NCBI GenBank assembly: GCA_029961745.1
Contig: CP124680.1
Location: forward strand, 992,001-1,056,000
Length of the DNA: 64,000 nt
Direction of reading: 5' to 3'
Origin: Nocardioides sp. L-11A
GTDB taxonomy: Bacteria; Actinomycetota; Actinomycetes; Propionibacteriales; Nocardioidaceae
Numbering within the stretch: position 1 is the first letter of the stretch; every line of letters begins with the position of its first letter. The position numbers were made by a program, and so were the translations under genes. Below are positions 17,124-24,983 of this stretch, piece by piece. The notes beneath the pieces were generated by a model that made no database searches, was not told the DNA's origin, and saw only the letters and a list, made by a program, of their open reading frames with translations.

Positions 17124-18692
17124 ATGTCTGCAGAGGAGACGCGCGCCGTACCCGAGACCGGCGCGAAGGTCCAGCGCCTCAAGCCGAACGCCGTCGGCCT
17201 GGTGGGGGTCATGTTCATGGCGGTCGCGACCGCCGCGCCGATCACGGCGATGGTCGGCAATGTGCCCATCGCGATCGGCTTCGGCAGCGGGGCGAACGCC
17301 CCCGCCGGCTATCTCGTCGCCACGATCGTGCTCGGTCTGTTCGCGCTGGGCTACTCCGCGATGGCCAAGCACATCACCTCGACCGGAGCCTTCTACGGCT
17401 TCATCTCCCACGGCCTGGGCCGCGTGGTGGGGATGGGCGCCGGGGCCCTCACCACCCTCGCGTACGTCGTGTTCGAGGCCGCCCTGGTCGGGATCTTCTC
17501 GTTCTTCGCGGCGAACTTCTTCGCGACGCACACCGGACTGGACATCTCCTGGATCTGGTACGCGCTGCTCATGCTCGGCGTGAACTCGGCGCTGACCTAC
17601 TTCGACATCAACCTGACCGCGGTCGTGCTCGGCGTCTTCCTGGTCACCGAGATCGTGATGCTCGGCGCGATGACGGTCTCGATCCTCGCCTCCGGCGGTG
17701 GTCCCGACGGCTGGTCGCTGGGCTCGCTCAACCCGCTCAACGCCTTCCAGGGCCTGGAGGGCAGCGTGACGAACGCGGACACGGGCGCCACGCTCGTCGT
17801 GGCCGGCTCGGCCGGCATCGGCCTCTTCTTCGCGTTCTGGTCGTGGGTGGGCTTCGAGTCGACCGCGATGTACGGCGAGGAGTCGCGCAACCCGAAGCGG
17901 ATCATCCCGCTCGCGACCATGCTGTCCGTGCTCGGCATCGGCCTCTTCTACGTCATCGTGTCCTGGTCGGCGATCGTCGGCACCGGCCCGGACAACGCCG
18001 TCGCGCTCGCCCAGGACAGCGCCACCGCCGGCCAGATCTTCTTCGGGCCGGTCGAGCAGCACCTCGGCCACGGCGCGGTCGTGCTCTTCGAGTTCCTGCT
18101 GATGAGCGGCTCGTACGCCTGCGGCATGGCCTTCCACAACTGCGCCTCGCGCTACATCTACGCGATCGGCCGCGAGGACCTGGTGCCCGGCTTCGGCAGG
18201 ACGCTCGGCGCCTCGCACCCACGACACGGCTCGCCGTACATCGCGGGCTTCGTGCAGACCGGCGTCGCCACCGCGATCGTGCTGCTCTTCTTCGCCACCG
18301 ACCGCGATCCCTACGGCCAGCTCTACGCACTGATGGCGATCATGGGGACGACGGCGATCATGATCGTCCAGGCCCTCGCGGCGTTCGCCTGCATCGCCTA
18401 CTTCCACGTCCAGGGCAAGCACCCGGAGACGGCGAACTGGTTCCGCACGCTCACCGCGCCCCTCATCGGCGGCGTCGGCATGATCTACGTGATCTGGCTG
18501 CTGATCGAGAACGCCGGCTTCGCGGCGGGCTCCGCGGCCAGCGACATCGTGTTCAAGCTGTCGCCGTGGGTGGTCGGCGCGGTGGGCGTGGCCGGCATCG
18601 GCTTCGCCCTGTGGGCCAAGCGCTTCGCCCCCGACCGCTACGACACCATCGGCCGGATCGTGCTCGAGGACACCCAGGAGCGGTCCGGCTGA
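17124..18692 (+). CDS. APC-superfamily amino acid/amine permease
   Basis: 522 residues, about 12 membrane segments, with the N-terminal GLVGVMFMAVATAAPITAMVG typical of APC transporters. Shares a divergent, operator-rich promoter with the microcompartment operon, so it probably imports the pathway substrate, an amino alcohol or related amine. ATG at 17124 has GGGAGAGAGAG upstream; an in-frame start 18 codons earlier lacks such a site. The stop is followed at once by a long hairpin (repeat family A). Confidence 0.85.
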   Translation: MSAEETRAVPETGAKVQRLKPNAVGLVGVMFMAVATAAPITAMVGNVPIAIGFGSGANAPAGYLVATIVLGLFALGYSAMAKHITSTGAFYGFISHGLGRVVGMGAGALTTLAYVVFEAALVGIFSFFAANFFATHTGLDISWIWYALLMLGVNSALTYFDINLTAVVLGVFLVTEIVMLGAMTVSILASGGGPDGWSLGSLNPLNAFQGLEGSVTNADTGATLVVAGSAGIGLFFAFWSWVGFESTAMYGEESRNPKRIIPLATMLSVLGIGLFYVIVSWSAIVGTGPDNAVALAQDSATAGQIFFGPVEQHLGHGAVVLFEFLLMSGSYACGMAFHNCASRYIYAIGREDLVPGFGRTLGASHPRHGSPYIAGFVQTGVATAIVLLFFATDRDPYGQLYALMAIMGTTAIMIVQALAAFACIAYFHVQGKHPETANWFRTLTAPLIGGVGMIYVIWLLIENAGFAAGSAASDIVFKLSPWVVGAVGVAGIGFALWAKRFAPDRYDTIGRIVLEDTQERSG

Positions 18693-18696
18693 CCCC

Positions 18697-18759
18697 CGTC
18701 GTACCGGACAGAACGGTCGTGGATCCGTCGAATTCGCAGCAGTTCTGTCCGGTACGACG
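18697..18759. repeat. Repeat family A copy 1, hairpin after the permease
   Basis: Arms 18697-18714 and 18742-18759 pair perfectly over 18 bases; loop of 27 with an EcoRI-like GAATTC. It begins five bases after the permease stop. The outer arm GTCGTACCGGACA is shared with copies at 24917 and 26040. In this copy the arm then reads GAAC on the left and GTTC on the right. Confidence 0.85.
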
Positions 18760-18806
18760 AGGGCGCGGGGAGAGTAGTCTGGGTCGATCGTCAGCAGGGA
18801 GAACCG

Positions 18807-19820
18807 ATGAGCAGCCGTCCTTCGCCGCTCGACCTGGTGGCCGACGTGGCTGCCATCTGCGTCGAGCCCACGCCCGCGACCGTCCGGGCCACGGCCGTCC
18901 TGCAGCGCATCGGCGAGGCCATCCCGCTCGAGGCGGCGGCGCTCTCGACCTTCGACCCGGTCGAGGAGCGCCATCTCACCATCGCCGAGATCGGCTACTC
19001 CGATCCGGTGCTGACCTATCTCAACGACGGCTTCGTCAACGGCGACCCGGCGTTCCTCACCATGCGCTTCCGCAACCCCCGGCCGCTGCGCTGGTGCGAC
19101 ATCCCCAACTACCGCGACATGTTCAGCGCGCACGAGGTGTTCATCCCCGGCGGTTTCGCCGAGGGGTCGACGACCTGTCTCTTCACCCGCGACGGGCGCT
19201 ACACCGGGGCGCTGCACCTGAGCTCCGACTCCCCGTTGCCGATCAGCGACTCCGCGGTGGAGATCCTGATCGCGCTGCAGCGCGTGATCGCGCCGCTGAT
19301 GGACGCGATGCGCCCACCGGAAGGGCACAGCTGGACCGAGCTCCTCGAGGACGCCGCCGAGGCCGGCCTGATCACCGCCGACCGCCGCCTGGTGGCGCTG
19401 CCGGGGCTGCGCCGGGACCGCTGGCTGGCCGACGACTCCCCACTGACCGCGGAGCTGCTGGCCCGCCCGGACGGCCCGCCGGCCCGGTTCGCCTGGGTCT
19501 CGCCCTCGGGACGGTGCCACGAGGTGCGCACCACCCGGCTGGCGACGGGCGTGCTGGTCACGCTGCGCGAGGCGGCGGCGCCGTACCGGCTCTCGCCGCG
19601 GGAGGTCCAGGTGCTCACCCTGGTCGCCGCAGGCCTGGGCAACCCCGGGATCGGGCTGTCGCTCTCGCTCAGCCCGCGCACGGTCGCCACCCACGTCGAG
19701 CACATCCTGGCCAAGCTCGGCTGTGCGACCCGGGTGGCCGCGGCGAGCAAGGCGGTGGCCGAGGGCATCGTGCCGCTCACGGTCTCCACCCCGTCCACCC
19801 CCCTGCTCGCGCGCACCTGA
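18807..19820 (+). CDS. LuxR-type transcriptional regulator with GAF-like sensor
   Basis: 337 residues. The C-terminal 65 residues are a LuxR/NarL helix-turn-helix (YRLSPREVQVLTLVAAG, then SLSPRTVATHVEHILAKLGC). The N-terminal part (about 10-170) looks like a GAF-type ligand domain. There is no receiver domain, so it senses a ligand directly. Ribosome site AGGGAG before ATG. It sits between the permease and the convergent symporter operon, and could regulate either. No obvious palindrome lies in its own short upstream region apart from the terminator-like hairpin. Confidence 0.8.
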   Translation: MSSRPSPLDLVADVAAICVEPTPATVRATAVLQRIGEAIPLEAAALSTFDPVEERHLTIAEIGYSDPVLTYLNDGFVNGDPAFLTMRFRNPRPLRWCDIPNYRDMFSAHEVFIPGGFAEGSTTCLFTRDGRYTGALHLSSDSPLPISDSAVEILIALQRVIAPLMDAMRPPEGHSWTELLEDAAEAGLITADRRLVALPGLRRDRWLADDSPLTAELLARPDGPPARFAWVSPSGRCHEVRTTRLATGVLVTLREAAAPYRLSPREVQVLTLVAAGLGNPGIGLSLSLSPRTVATHVEHILAKLGCATRVAAASKAVAEGIVPLTVSTPSTPLLART

Positions 19821-19835
19821 CGCCTTCGCGCGGCC

Positions 19836-20615
19836 TCAGGCGTCCAGCGCGACCGGCGTGCCGATCGTCCAGCCGCCGTCGACCAGCAGGTTGTCGCCGA
19901 CCACGTGGTCGGCCAGCGGGCTGGCCAGGAAGAGCACCGCGTTGGCGACGTCCTGCGGGCTCGCCCAGCGACCGCGCGGCGTCTGGCCGGCGAGCGCGTC
20001 GTGGGTGGCCTGGTCGTAGAGCGCGGTCATGTGGGTCGTCACGAAGCCCGGCGCGACCGCGTTGACGTTGATCCCCCTGCCCGCGTAGTCCAGGGCGACC
20101 TGGCGGGTGAAGTTCACGATCGCGCCCTTGGTGGCGCAGTATGCCGCGAAGCCGGGATTGCCCCGGAAGCCGCTGATCGAGCTGATGTTGACGATCTTGC
20201 CCGGCCTCTCGCGGGCGAGCAGGCCACGCACCATCTCGCGGGTGCAGTGGAAGGTGCCGTCGACGTTGACCAGGAACTGGGTGCGCCAGGTCTCGTCGTC
20301 GGTCTCGTGCACGCTGCCCTCACGCAGCACCCCCGCGTTGTTGACCAGGATGTCCAGTCCGCCGAGGCGCTGGTCGAGGTCGGCGAACACCGAGGCCACG
20401 TGGGCGCTGGCCGTGACGTCGAGCTTCACGAACTCGGCCGAGCCGCCCGCGGCGGCGATCACCGCGGCGGTGGTCTCGCCGCCCTCGCGGGCCTGCTCGG
20501 TCAGGTCGGCGACGACGACGTGCGCGCCGACCTGAGCCAGGGTGGTGGCGACGGCGCGGCCGATGCCGGAGGAGCCTCCGGTGACGACGGCACTCTTGCC
20601 GGTGAGGTCGATCAT
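19836..20615 (-). CDS. SDR-family oxidoreductase of the symporter operon
   Basis: 259 residues. TGGSSGIG at residue 12, NNAG at about 90 and the catalytic Ser and Y-x3-K (SSISGFRGNPGFAAYCATK) give a classical NAD(P) short-chain dehydrogenase. GAAGGGA precedes the ATG, 37 bases after the M20 gene, so it is the last gene of the operon running from 23804. It differs clearly from the SDR at 9883. Substrate unknown; oxidation of a hydroxyl on the product released by the M20 enzyme would fit. Converges with the LuxR gene with only 15 bases between stops. Confidence 0.8.
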   Translation of the reverse strand: MIDLTGKSAVVTGGSSGIGRAVATTLAQVGAHVVVADLTEQAREGGETTAAVIAAAGGSAEFVKLDVTASAHVASVFADLDQRLGGLDILVNNAGVLREGSVHETDDETWRTQFLVNVDGTFHCTREMVRGLLARERPGKIVNISSISGFRGNPGFAAYCATKGAIVNFTRQVALDYAGRGINVNAVAPGFVTTHMTALYDQATHDALAGQTPRGRWASPQDVANAVLFLASPLADHVVGDNLLVDGGWTIGTPVALDA

Positions 20616-20652
20616 GATCGGTCCCTTCTTCAGTGGTGGGTGGTCGGGCGGG

Positions 20653-21978
20653 TCACTCGGCGCCGCACCAGTCGAGCGCCAGCGCGGCGTACGTCCGAGT
20701 GGCCAGGTGGACCTCGTCGATGAGGCAGTACTCGTCGTCGGCGTGTGCGACCCGCAGGTCGCCCGGGCCGTAGCTGATCGCCGGGATGCCCGCCGCGGTG
20801 AGGAAGGAGCAGTCCTCGACGGCGCAGAAGCCGGCGACCGGAGGCGGCCCCTGGTACGCCGTCTGCCCCGACACCCGCTCGTGGGCCGACGAGACGGCGG
20901 CGGTGATCGCGTGCGCCGCCTCGCCGGGGTCGTTGGCGGGCCAATTGAGCTTCCACTCGACCACCGGCGGGTGCTCGCGCAGCCAGCCGTCGGTCTGCGC
21001 GATCGCGCGGATCTGGGCCTCGACCTCGGCCTTGACGGTCGCGGGGTCGTCCTGCGGCGGGTACCAGATGCAGTACTCGATGGTCATGTACTCCGAGAGG
21101 ATGAACGGCACGAGCACGCCGTGCGGCCCGCCCTGCACGACGCCGGGGTGGATGGTGAAGTGGCCCGGCGCGAAGAGCGGGTGGGTCTTCGTGAACGCCC
21201 ACTCCTCCTCCAGGCGCTGCATGGCCTGGAAGACGAGCATCCCCTTGTCGATCGCGTTGACGCCGACCGCGCTGCCGCCGCCGCCCGCGCGGATGGTCTG
21301 CCCGCGCATCGAGGAGTGCGTCGCCTTGCCCTGCACGGTGACCGAGAACCACAGCAGTCCGGGCGTCACCGGGATCACGCCGAGGTTGGTCGGCCCGCTC
21401 GGCTCGGCCACGACGGCGGCGTCGGCACGGTAGCCGTGCTCGATGGTCGAGGTGACACCGCACTCGTGGTCCATCACCTCCTCGCCGACGACGGCCTCGA
21501 TGATGAGGTCGCCCTCGAGCGCGACGCCCGCGCGCTGCAGGGCCTTCACCGCGAACGCCTGGGCGACGAGGCCGGCCTTCATGTCGCTGGCGCCGCGGCC
21601 CCAGACCCGGTCGCCGTCGACCCTGCCGGAGAACGGGTCGCCCGAGGTCCACCGGTCCGGATTGCCCGGCGGGACGACGTCCACGTGGCCGTTGAGGATG
21701 AGGGACCGGCCCCCGCCGGTGCCCTTGAGGGTGCCGACCGCGTTGTCCCGGCCCTTCTCGACCGCCCAGTACTCCACGTCGGCGCCGGCGTCCTCGTAGA
21801 TCTCGCCCACGAGGCGCGACACCCGTCCCTCCAGGCCGACCACGTCGTCGTACACCTGACCGGGGTACTTGGGGTTCACGCTGGGGATCGAGATGACCTC
21901 GGAGAGGGTGGCGACGAGGTCGTCCTTGAGGGCGTCCACCGCCGCCAGCACGCGGTCGTGGGTCTCCTGCGATGTCAT
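20653..21978 (-). CDS. M20-family amidohydrolase/peptidase (ArgE/DapE/ACY1 type)
   Basis: 441 residues. Metal ligands are visible in order: NGHVDVVPPG, WGRGASDMKAG, GEEVMDHECG, AEPSG and a C-terminal HADDEY. A central dimerisation domain begins near THSSMRGQTIRAGG. Such enzymes hydrolyse N-acyl amino acids, dipeptides or related amides with two zinc ions. In this operon it follows a symporter, which suggests that an imported amide is cleaved in the cytoplasm. AAGGAG precedes the ATG. No signal peptide. Confidence 0.85.
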   Translation of the reverse strand: MTSQETHDRVLAAVDALKDDLVATLSEVISIPSVNPKYPGQVYDDVVGLEGRVSRLVGEIYEDAGADVEYWAVEKGRDNAVGTLKGTGGGRSLILNGHVDVVPPGNPDRWTSGDPFSGRVDGDRVWGRGASDMKAGLVAQAFAVKALQRAGVALEGDLIIEAVVGEEVMDHECGVTSTIEHGYRADAAVVAEPSGPTNLGVIPVTPGLLWFSVTVQGKATHSSMRGQTIRAGGGGSAVGVNAIDKGMLVFQAMQRLEEEWAFTKTHPLFAPGHFTIHPGVVQGGPHGVLVPFILSEYMTIEYCIWYPPQDDPATVKAEVEAQIRAIAQTDGWLREHPPVVEWKLNWPANDPGEAAHAITAAVSSAHERVSGQTAYQGPPPVAGFCAVEDCSFLTAAGIPAISYGPGDLRVAHADDEYCLIDEVHLATRTYAALALDWCGAE

Positions 21979-22017
21979 GGGAACAGCTCCTTGGGGGGAT
22001 CGGGGGTCGGTCGGGGA

Positions 22018-23541
22018 TCAGTGGGTCGGGGCGAGCGACGGCTCGGGGCGCGACCGGCCGGCCTCGAACAGCTCCTCGACGCGGCGGCGCTCCTGCTCCG
22101 GCTGGGGCAGCGCGTAGGCCAGGACGACGTACACGACGAGGTTGATCGCGAGCGCCACGACGCCGCCGGTGAGGCTGCCGAGGCCGGGCATGTCGTCGGG
22201 GTACTGCCAGGTGAGCACCGCGGCGATGAGGAAGCCGGTGCACATGGAGACCTGGGCGGCCGTCTTGGTCCCGCGCTTCCAGAACATGCCGAGGAACATC
22301 GGTACGGCGAGCTGGACGATGCCCTGGTAGGACATCTGCGCCAGCAGCTGGAGCCGTGGGTAGTCGAAGGCGATATAGGCGACCACGGCCGAGGCGAGCA
22401 TGTAGACGACCATCGAGCCCTTGGCGACGACCTTCAGCTGGAAGTCGGTGCGCGGCGAGATGACGTGCACGATGTCGTTGGCGATCTGCGCGCCGCAGAC
22501 CTGCACACAGCCGTCGATCCAGCCCATGCTCGCGGCGAGCACGATGACCAGCGCCATGCCGAGCAGCCACTGGCCGCCGCGGTCGTAGAGCAGGGTGAAC
22601 CAGCCGTCCTGCGGGGCGCCGGCGATATCGGTCATCGACGCGGCGGCGAGTGCCACGAGGGTGAGCATCAGGTAGAACCCGCCCGCGACGAGCATCGTCT
22701 GCAGGGTGCCCTTCTTGACGCTGCGGACGCCCTTGGCCGTGTAGATCCGCTGGTAGCTCGTCGGCCAGCACAGCGAGCCGATGACGCCGGTGACGATGAG
22801 GGAGAAGAGGTACCAGGGACCGTAGGAGCCGCCGTCGCCCGGGACGACGAGCAGTGCGTCCGGCACGTCCTTCAGCGCCGTGAAGCCGCCGGAGTCGGCG
22901 GGGCCGAAGAGGATGCCCAGGCAGACCAGGGCGGCCAGCACGTAGGCCACGATGCCCTGCACCAGGTCGGTGATGACCAGGCCGCGCATGCCCATCTGCA
23001 CGGTCCAGATCTGGCGGACCGCGATCACCACGACGCCGACGATCAGGCAGGTGGTCACCGACCATTGCCCGAAGCTGGCGAAGCGGAAGATCAGGCCCAT
23101 CGCCTGCATGCCGAGCACGATCCACGGGAACAGGCACACGACGCCGATCGCGCTGGCGATCACCCGTACGGCCTGGGAGTCGAAGCGCAGGCCGAGCATG
23201 TCGGGCTGGGTCTTGAGGTCGTAGCGCTTGCCCCAGAGCCAGGCCCGCTCGGCCATCAGGTACATCGCGGTGACGCCCAGCAGCGAGTAGGCCAGGGCGT
23301 AGAAGCCGAGCACGCCGGCACTGACGCTGAGGCCGAAGAAGGCGGTGTACGTCGCGCCCGGCCACCACGAGTTGGTGTAAGACATCGCGATGTACCAGCT
23401 GGTGAACGAGCGGCCGCCGACGGCGTAGTCGGAGAACGACTTGGCGTTGCGGTTGGTCGCGTAGAGCACGAACACGATGAGCGCGAAGAACGCCGTCAGC
23501 ATCCCGAGGGTGACGGCCATGGAGCCGGTCATGGAGGTCAT
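22018..23541 (-). CDS. Sodium:solute symporter (SSS family)
   Basis: 507 residues with about 13 membrane helices. YAVGGRSFTSWYIAMSYTNS near residues 40-60 is the SSS signature region around TM1-TM2. ATG overlaps the stop of the small membrane protein upstream (TGATG). Sodium-coupled uptake of an organic solute is expected. The partner small protein is typical of a subgroup of this family. It shares its operon, and by operator sequence its probable regulator, with the microcompartment block. Confidence 0.88.
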   Translation of the reverse strand: MTSMTGSMAVTLGMLTAFFALIVFVLYATNRNAKSFSDYAVGGRSFTSWYIAMSYTNSWWPGATYTAFFGLSVSAGVLGFYALAYSLLGVTAMYLMAERAWLWGKRYDLKTQPDMLGLRFDSQAVRVIASAIGVVCLFPWIVLGMQAMGLIFRFASFGQWSVTTCLIVGVVVIAVRQIWTVQMGMRGLVITDLVQGIVAYVLAALVCLGILFGPADSGGFTALKDVPDALLVVPGDGGSYGPWYLFSLIVTGVIGSLCWPTSYQRIYTAKGVRSVKKGTLQTMLVAGGFYLMLTLVALAAASMTDIAGAPQDGWFTLLYDRGGQWLLGMALVIVLAASMGWIDGCVQVCGAQIANDIVHVISPRTDFQLKVVAKGSMVVYMLASAVVAYIAFDYPRLQLLAQMSYQGIVQLAVPMFLGMFWKRGTKTAAQVSMCTGFLIAAVLTWQYPDDMPGLGSLTGGVVALAINLVVYVVLAYALPQPEQERRRVEELFEAGRSRPEPSLAPTH

Positions 23542-23804
23542 CAGGCCGCCACCTCCTCGGGCTCCTCGCCCACCTCGCCGCGGATGTTCTCGAAGGTCCA
23601 CAGCAGCCAGACGGCGCCGGTGGCGAGCAGGGCGTCGAAGATCCAGTAGGCGACGCTGAACGGGACGCCGAGGATCGGACTGTCGATGCCGCTGCCCGCC
23701 AGGTAGAGCGGCGGGAAGACGGCGAGCAGGATGCTGGCGCCGAACAGCAGCCAGAAGATCGTCATCTTGGTTCGTGACGACATCGCACGGATGGCGCTTC
23801 TCAT
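23541..23804 (-). CDS. Small membrane subunit of the symporter (DUF3311-like)
   Basis: 87 residues with two hydrophobic helices (about 15-37 and 50-70), the first followed by the loop AGSGIDSPILGVPF. Small two-helix proteins of the DUF3311 kind are commonly encoded just before SSS symporters. First gene of the operon; a 13-base GntR-type palindrome ends 27 bases upstream. Family assignment is by pattern and neighbourhood. Confidence 0.65.
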   Translation of the reverse strand: MRSAIRAMSSRTKMTIFWLLFGASILLAVFPPLYLAGSGIDSPILGVPFSVAYWIFDALLATGAVWLLWTFENIRGEVGEEPEEVAA

Positions 23805-23818
23805 GGGTCCTCCAGGGT

Positions 23819-23831
23819 TCGGTCTGACCGA
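23819..23831. promoter_or_regulatory. GntR operator before the symporter operon
   Basis: TCGGTCTGACCGA, a perfect 13-base odd palindrome and the most symmetrical of the set, 15 bases upstream of the ATG at 23804. It links this operon to the microcompartment regulator. Confidence 0.7.
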
Positions 23832-23908
23832 GATGGCCCGAAACTATGTGCGCCAGGTCACGTCCGGTATCGGCTCATCTGCCCGAGCTCGGGGCCCGCG
23901 GGTCGGGA

Positions 23909-23932
23909 GGCATCCGTCAGTTGACGGATGCC
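23909..23932. promoter_or_regulatory. 24-base palindrome upstream of the thioredoxin gene
   Basis: GGCATCCGTCA, then GT, then TGACGGATGCC: 11-base arms with a two-base centre, 97 bases before the thioredoxin GTG. The short centre argues against an RNA hairpin and for a protein-binding site. Regulator unknown. Confidence 0.45.
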
Positions 23933-24028
23933 CACGCCTGGGAAACCCGCCCACGCCTCGGACGCCCGTGGTCGGACCGATCGGGCCGGCGTGGAATGGG
24001 TGCGCCCTCGCCGACGTTGGAGAACACC

Positions 24029-24457
24029 GTGACCGGAATCGTGCTGCTCGTGCTGGCCGTCGTCGTCGCGGTCGGCTTCGGCCTCCACCGGCGCCGCACC
24101 GACGGCCGGTTCGCGACGGCGGTCCCGGCCGCCCCGACCACGTGGACGGCGGTCGCGGGCGCCGTACCCGACGCGGCGCTCGGCGAGCGGGCGACGCTCG
24201 TGCAGTTCTCCAGCGCCTTCTGCGCGCCCTGCCGCACCACCCGGGTGGTCCTGGCCGACGTCGCCGGCCGGACCGACGGCGTCGCGCATGTCGAGATCGA
24301 CGCCGAGCAGCACCTCGACCTGGTCCGCACGCTCGACGTCCGGCGTACGCCGACGACGCTCGTCCTCGACGGCGCCGGCCACGAGATCACCCGCGCCGCC
24401 GGCGCCCCGCGCCGCGAGCAGGTGCTCGCCGCCCTTCCCGCGCTCCAGGAGTCCTGA
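24029..24457 (+). CDS. Membrane-anchored thioredoxin-like protein
   Basis: 142 residues. One N-terminal membrane helix (TGIVLLVLAVVVAVGFGL) then a thioredoxin fold with active-site FCAPC (residues near 66-70) and a cis-Pro in RRTPTTLV. GTG at 24029 has GGAG six bases upstream; an in-frame ATG at 23996 has none. Coupled to the DUF4395 gene (TGATG). The pair is usually next to sulfurtransferase genes in actinobacteria, suggesting a role in moving reducing power or sulfur at the membrane. Confidence 0.82.
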   Translation: MTGIVLLVLAVVVAVGFGLHRRRTDGRFATAVPAAPTTWTAVAGAVPDAALGERATLVQFSSAFCAPCRTTRVVLADVAGRTDGVAHVEIDAEQHLDLVRTLDVRRTPTTLVLDGAGHEITRAAGAPRREQVLAALPALQES

Positions 24458-24912
24458 TGACCGACAGCACCCCCCGCGGGATCGACCCGCGCGGCCCGCG
24501 CTTCACCGCGGCGATCACGCTCGTGGTGTTCGCGGCCGCGCTCCTGCTCTCCGACGCCGCTCCCGGCGTCGCGGCCGTGATCACCGGCGTGCAGGCGGTG
24601 CTCTTCGCGATCGGCGCCGGCCTCGGCGTCCAGAAGACCCCCACCGGCCTGCTGTTCCGGCGCCTGGTCCGCCCGCGGCTGGCCCCGCCGGCCGAGCTCG
24701 AGGACCCCGCGCCGCCGCGCTTCGCCCAGGCGGTCGGCCTGGTCTTCGCCGTCGTCGCCACCATCGGCTTCGCCACCGGCGCGGTGCTGCTCGGTCAGGT
24801 CGCGGCGGCGTTCGCCTTCGTCGCCGCCCTCCTCAACGCCGTCTTCGCCTTCTGCCTCGGCTGCGAGATGTACCTGGTCGGACTGCGGCTCTCCCGTCGC
24901 AGCGCGGCCTGA
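24457..24912 (+). CDS. DUF4395 integral membrane protein
   Basis: 151 residues; RGIDPRGPRFTAAITLVV at the N-terminus, several helices, and a Cys pair in FAFCLGCEMYL near the C-terminus, all typical of DUF4395. The Cys pair could exchange electrons or sulfur with the thioredoxin encoded just upstream. Ribosome site AGGAG. A family A hairpin begins five bases after the stop. Confidence 0.82.
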   Translation: MTDSTPRGIDPRGPRFTAAITLVVFAAALLLSDAAPGVAAVITGVQAVLFAIGAGLGVQKTPTGLLFRRLVRPRLAPPAELEDPAPPRFAQAVGLVFAVVATIGFATGAVLLGQVAAAFAFVAALLNAVFAFCLGCEMYLVGLRLSRRSAA

Positions 24913-24916
24913 TGTG

Positions 24917-24983
24917 ATCGTCGTACCGGACATTCCGGTCGTGATTCAGGCGATTTCGCGACCGTTCTGTCCGGTACGACGAT
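24917..24983. repeat. Repeat family A copy 2 (chimeric arms), overlapping a gene end
   Basis: Outer arms of 16 bases pair perfectly, then a 3x3 internal mismatch, then six more pairs. The left arm reads GGACATTCC like copy 3, the right arm reads GTTCTGTCC like copy 1, so this copy is a hybrid. It lies five bases after the DUF4395 stop and contains the stop and last codons of the minus-strand gene at 24946. Confidence 0.85.

Noticed and set aside
23909..23932. LexA/SOS box.
   Set aside because: It does not contain GAAC-N4-GTTC.
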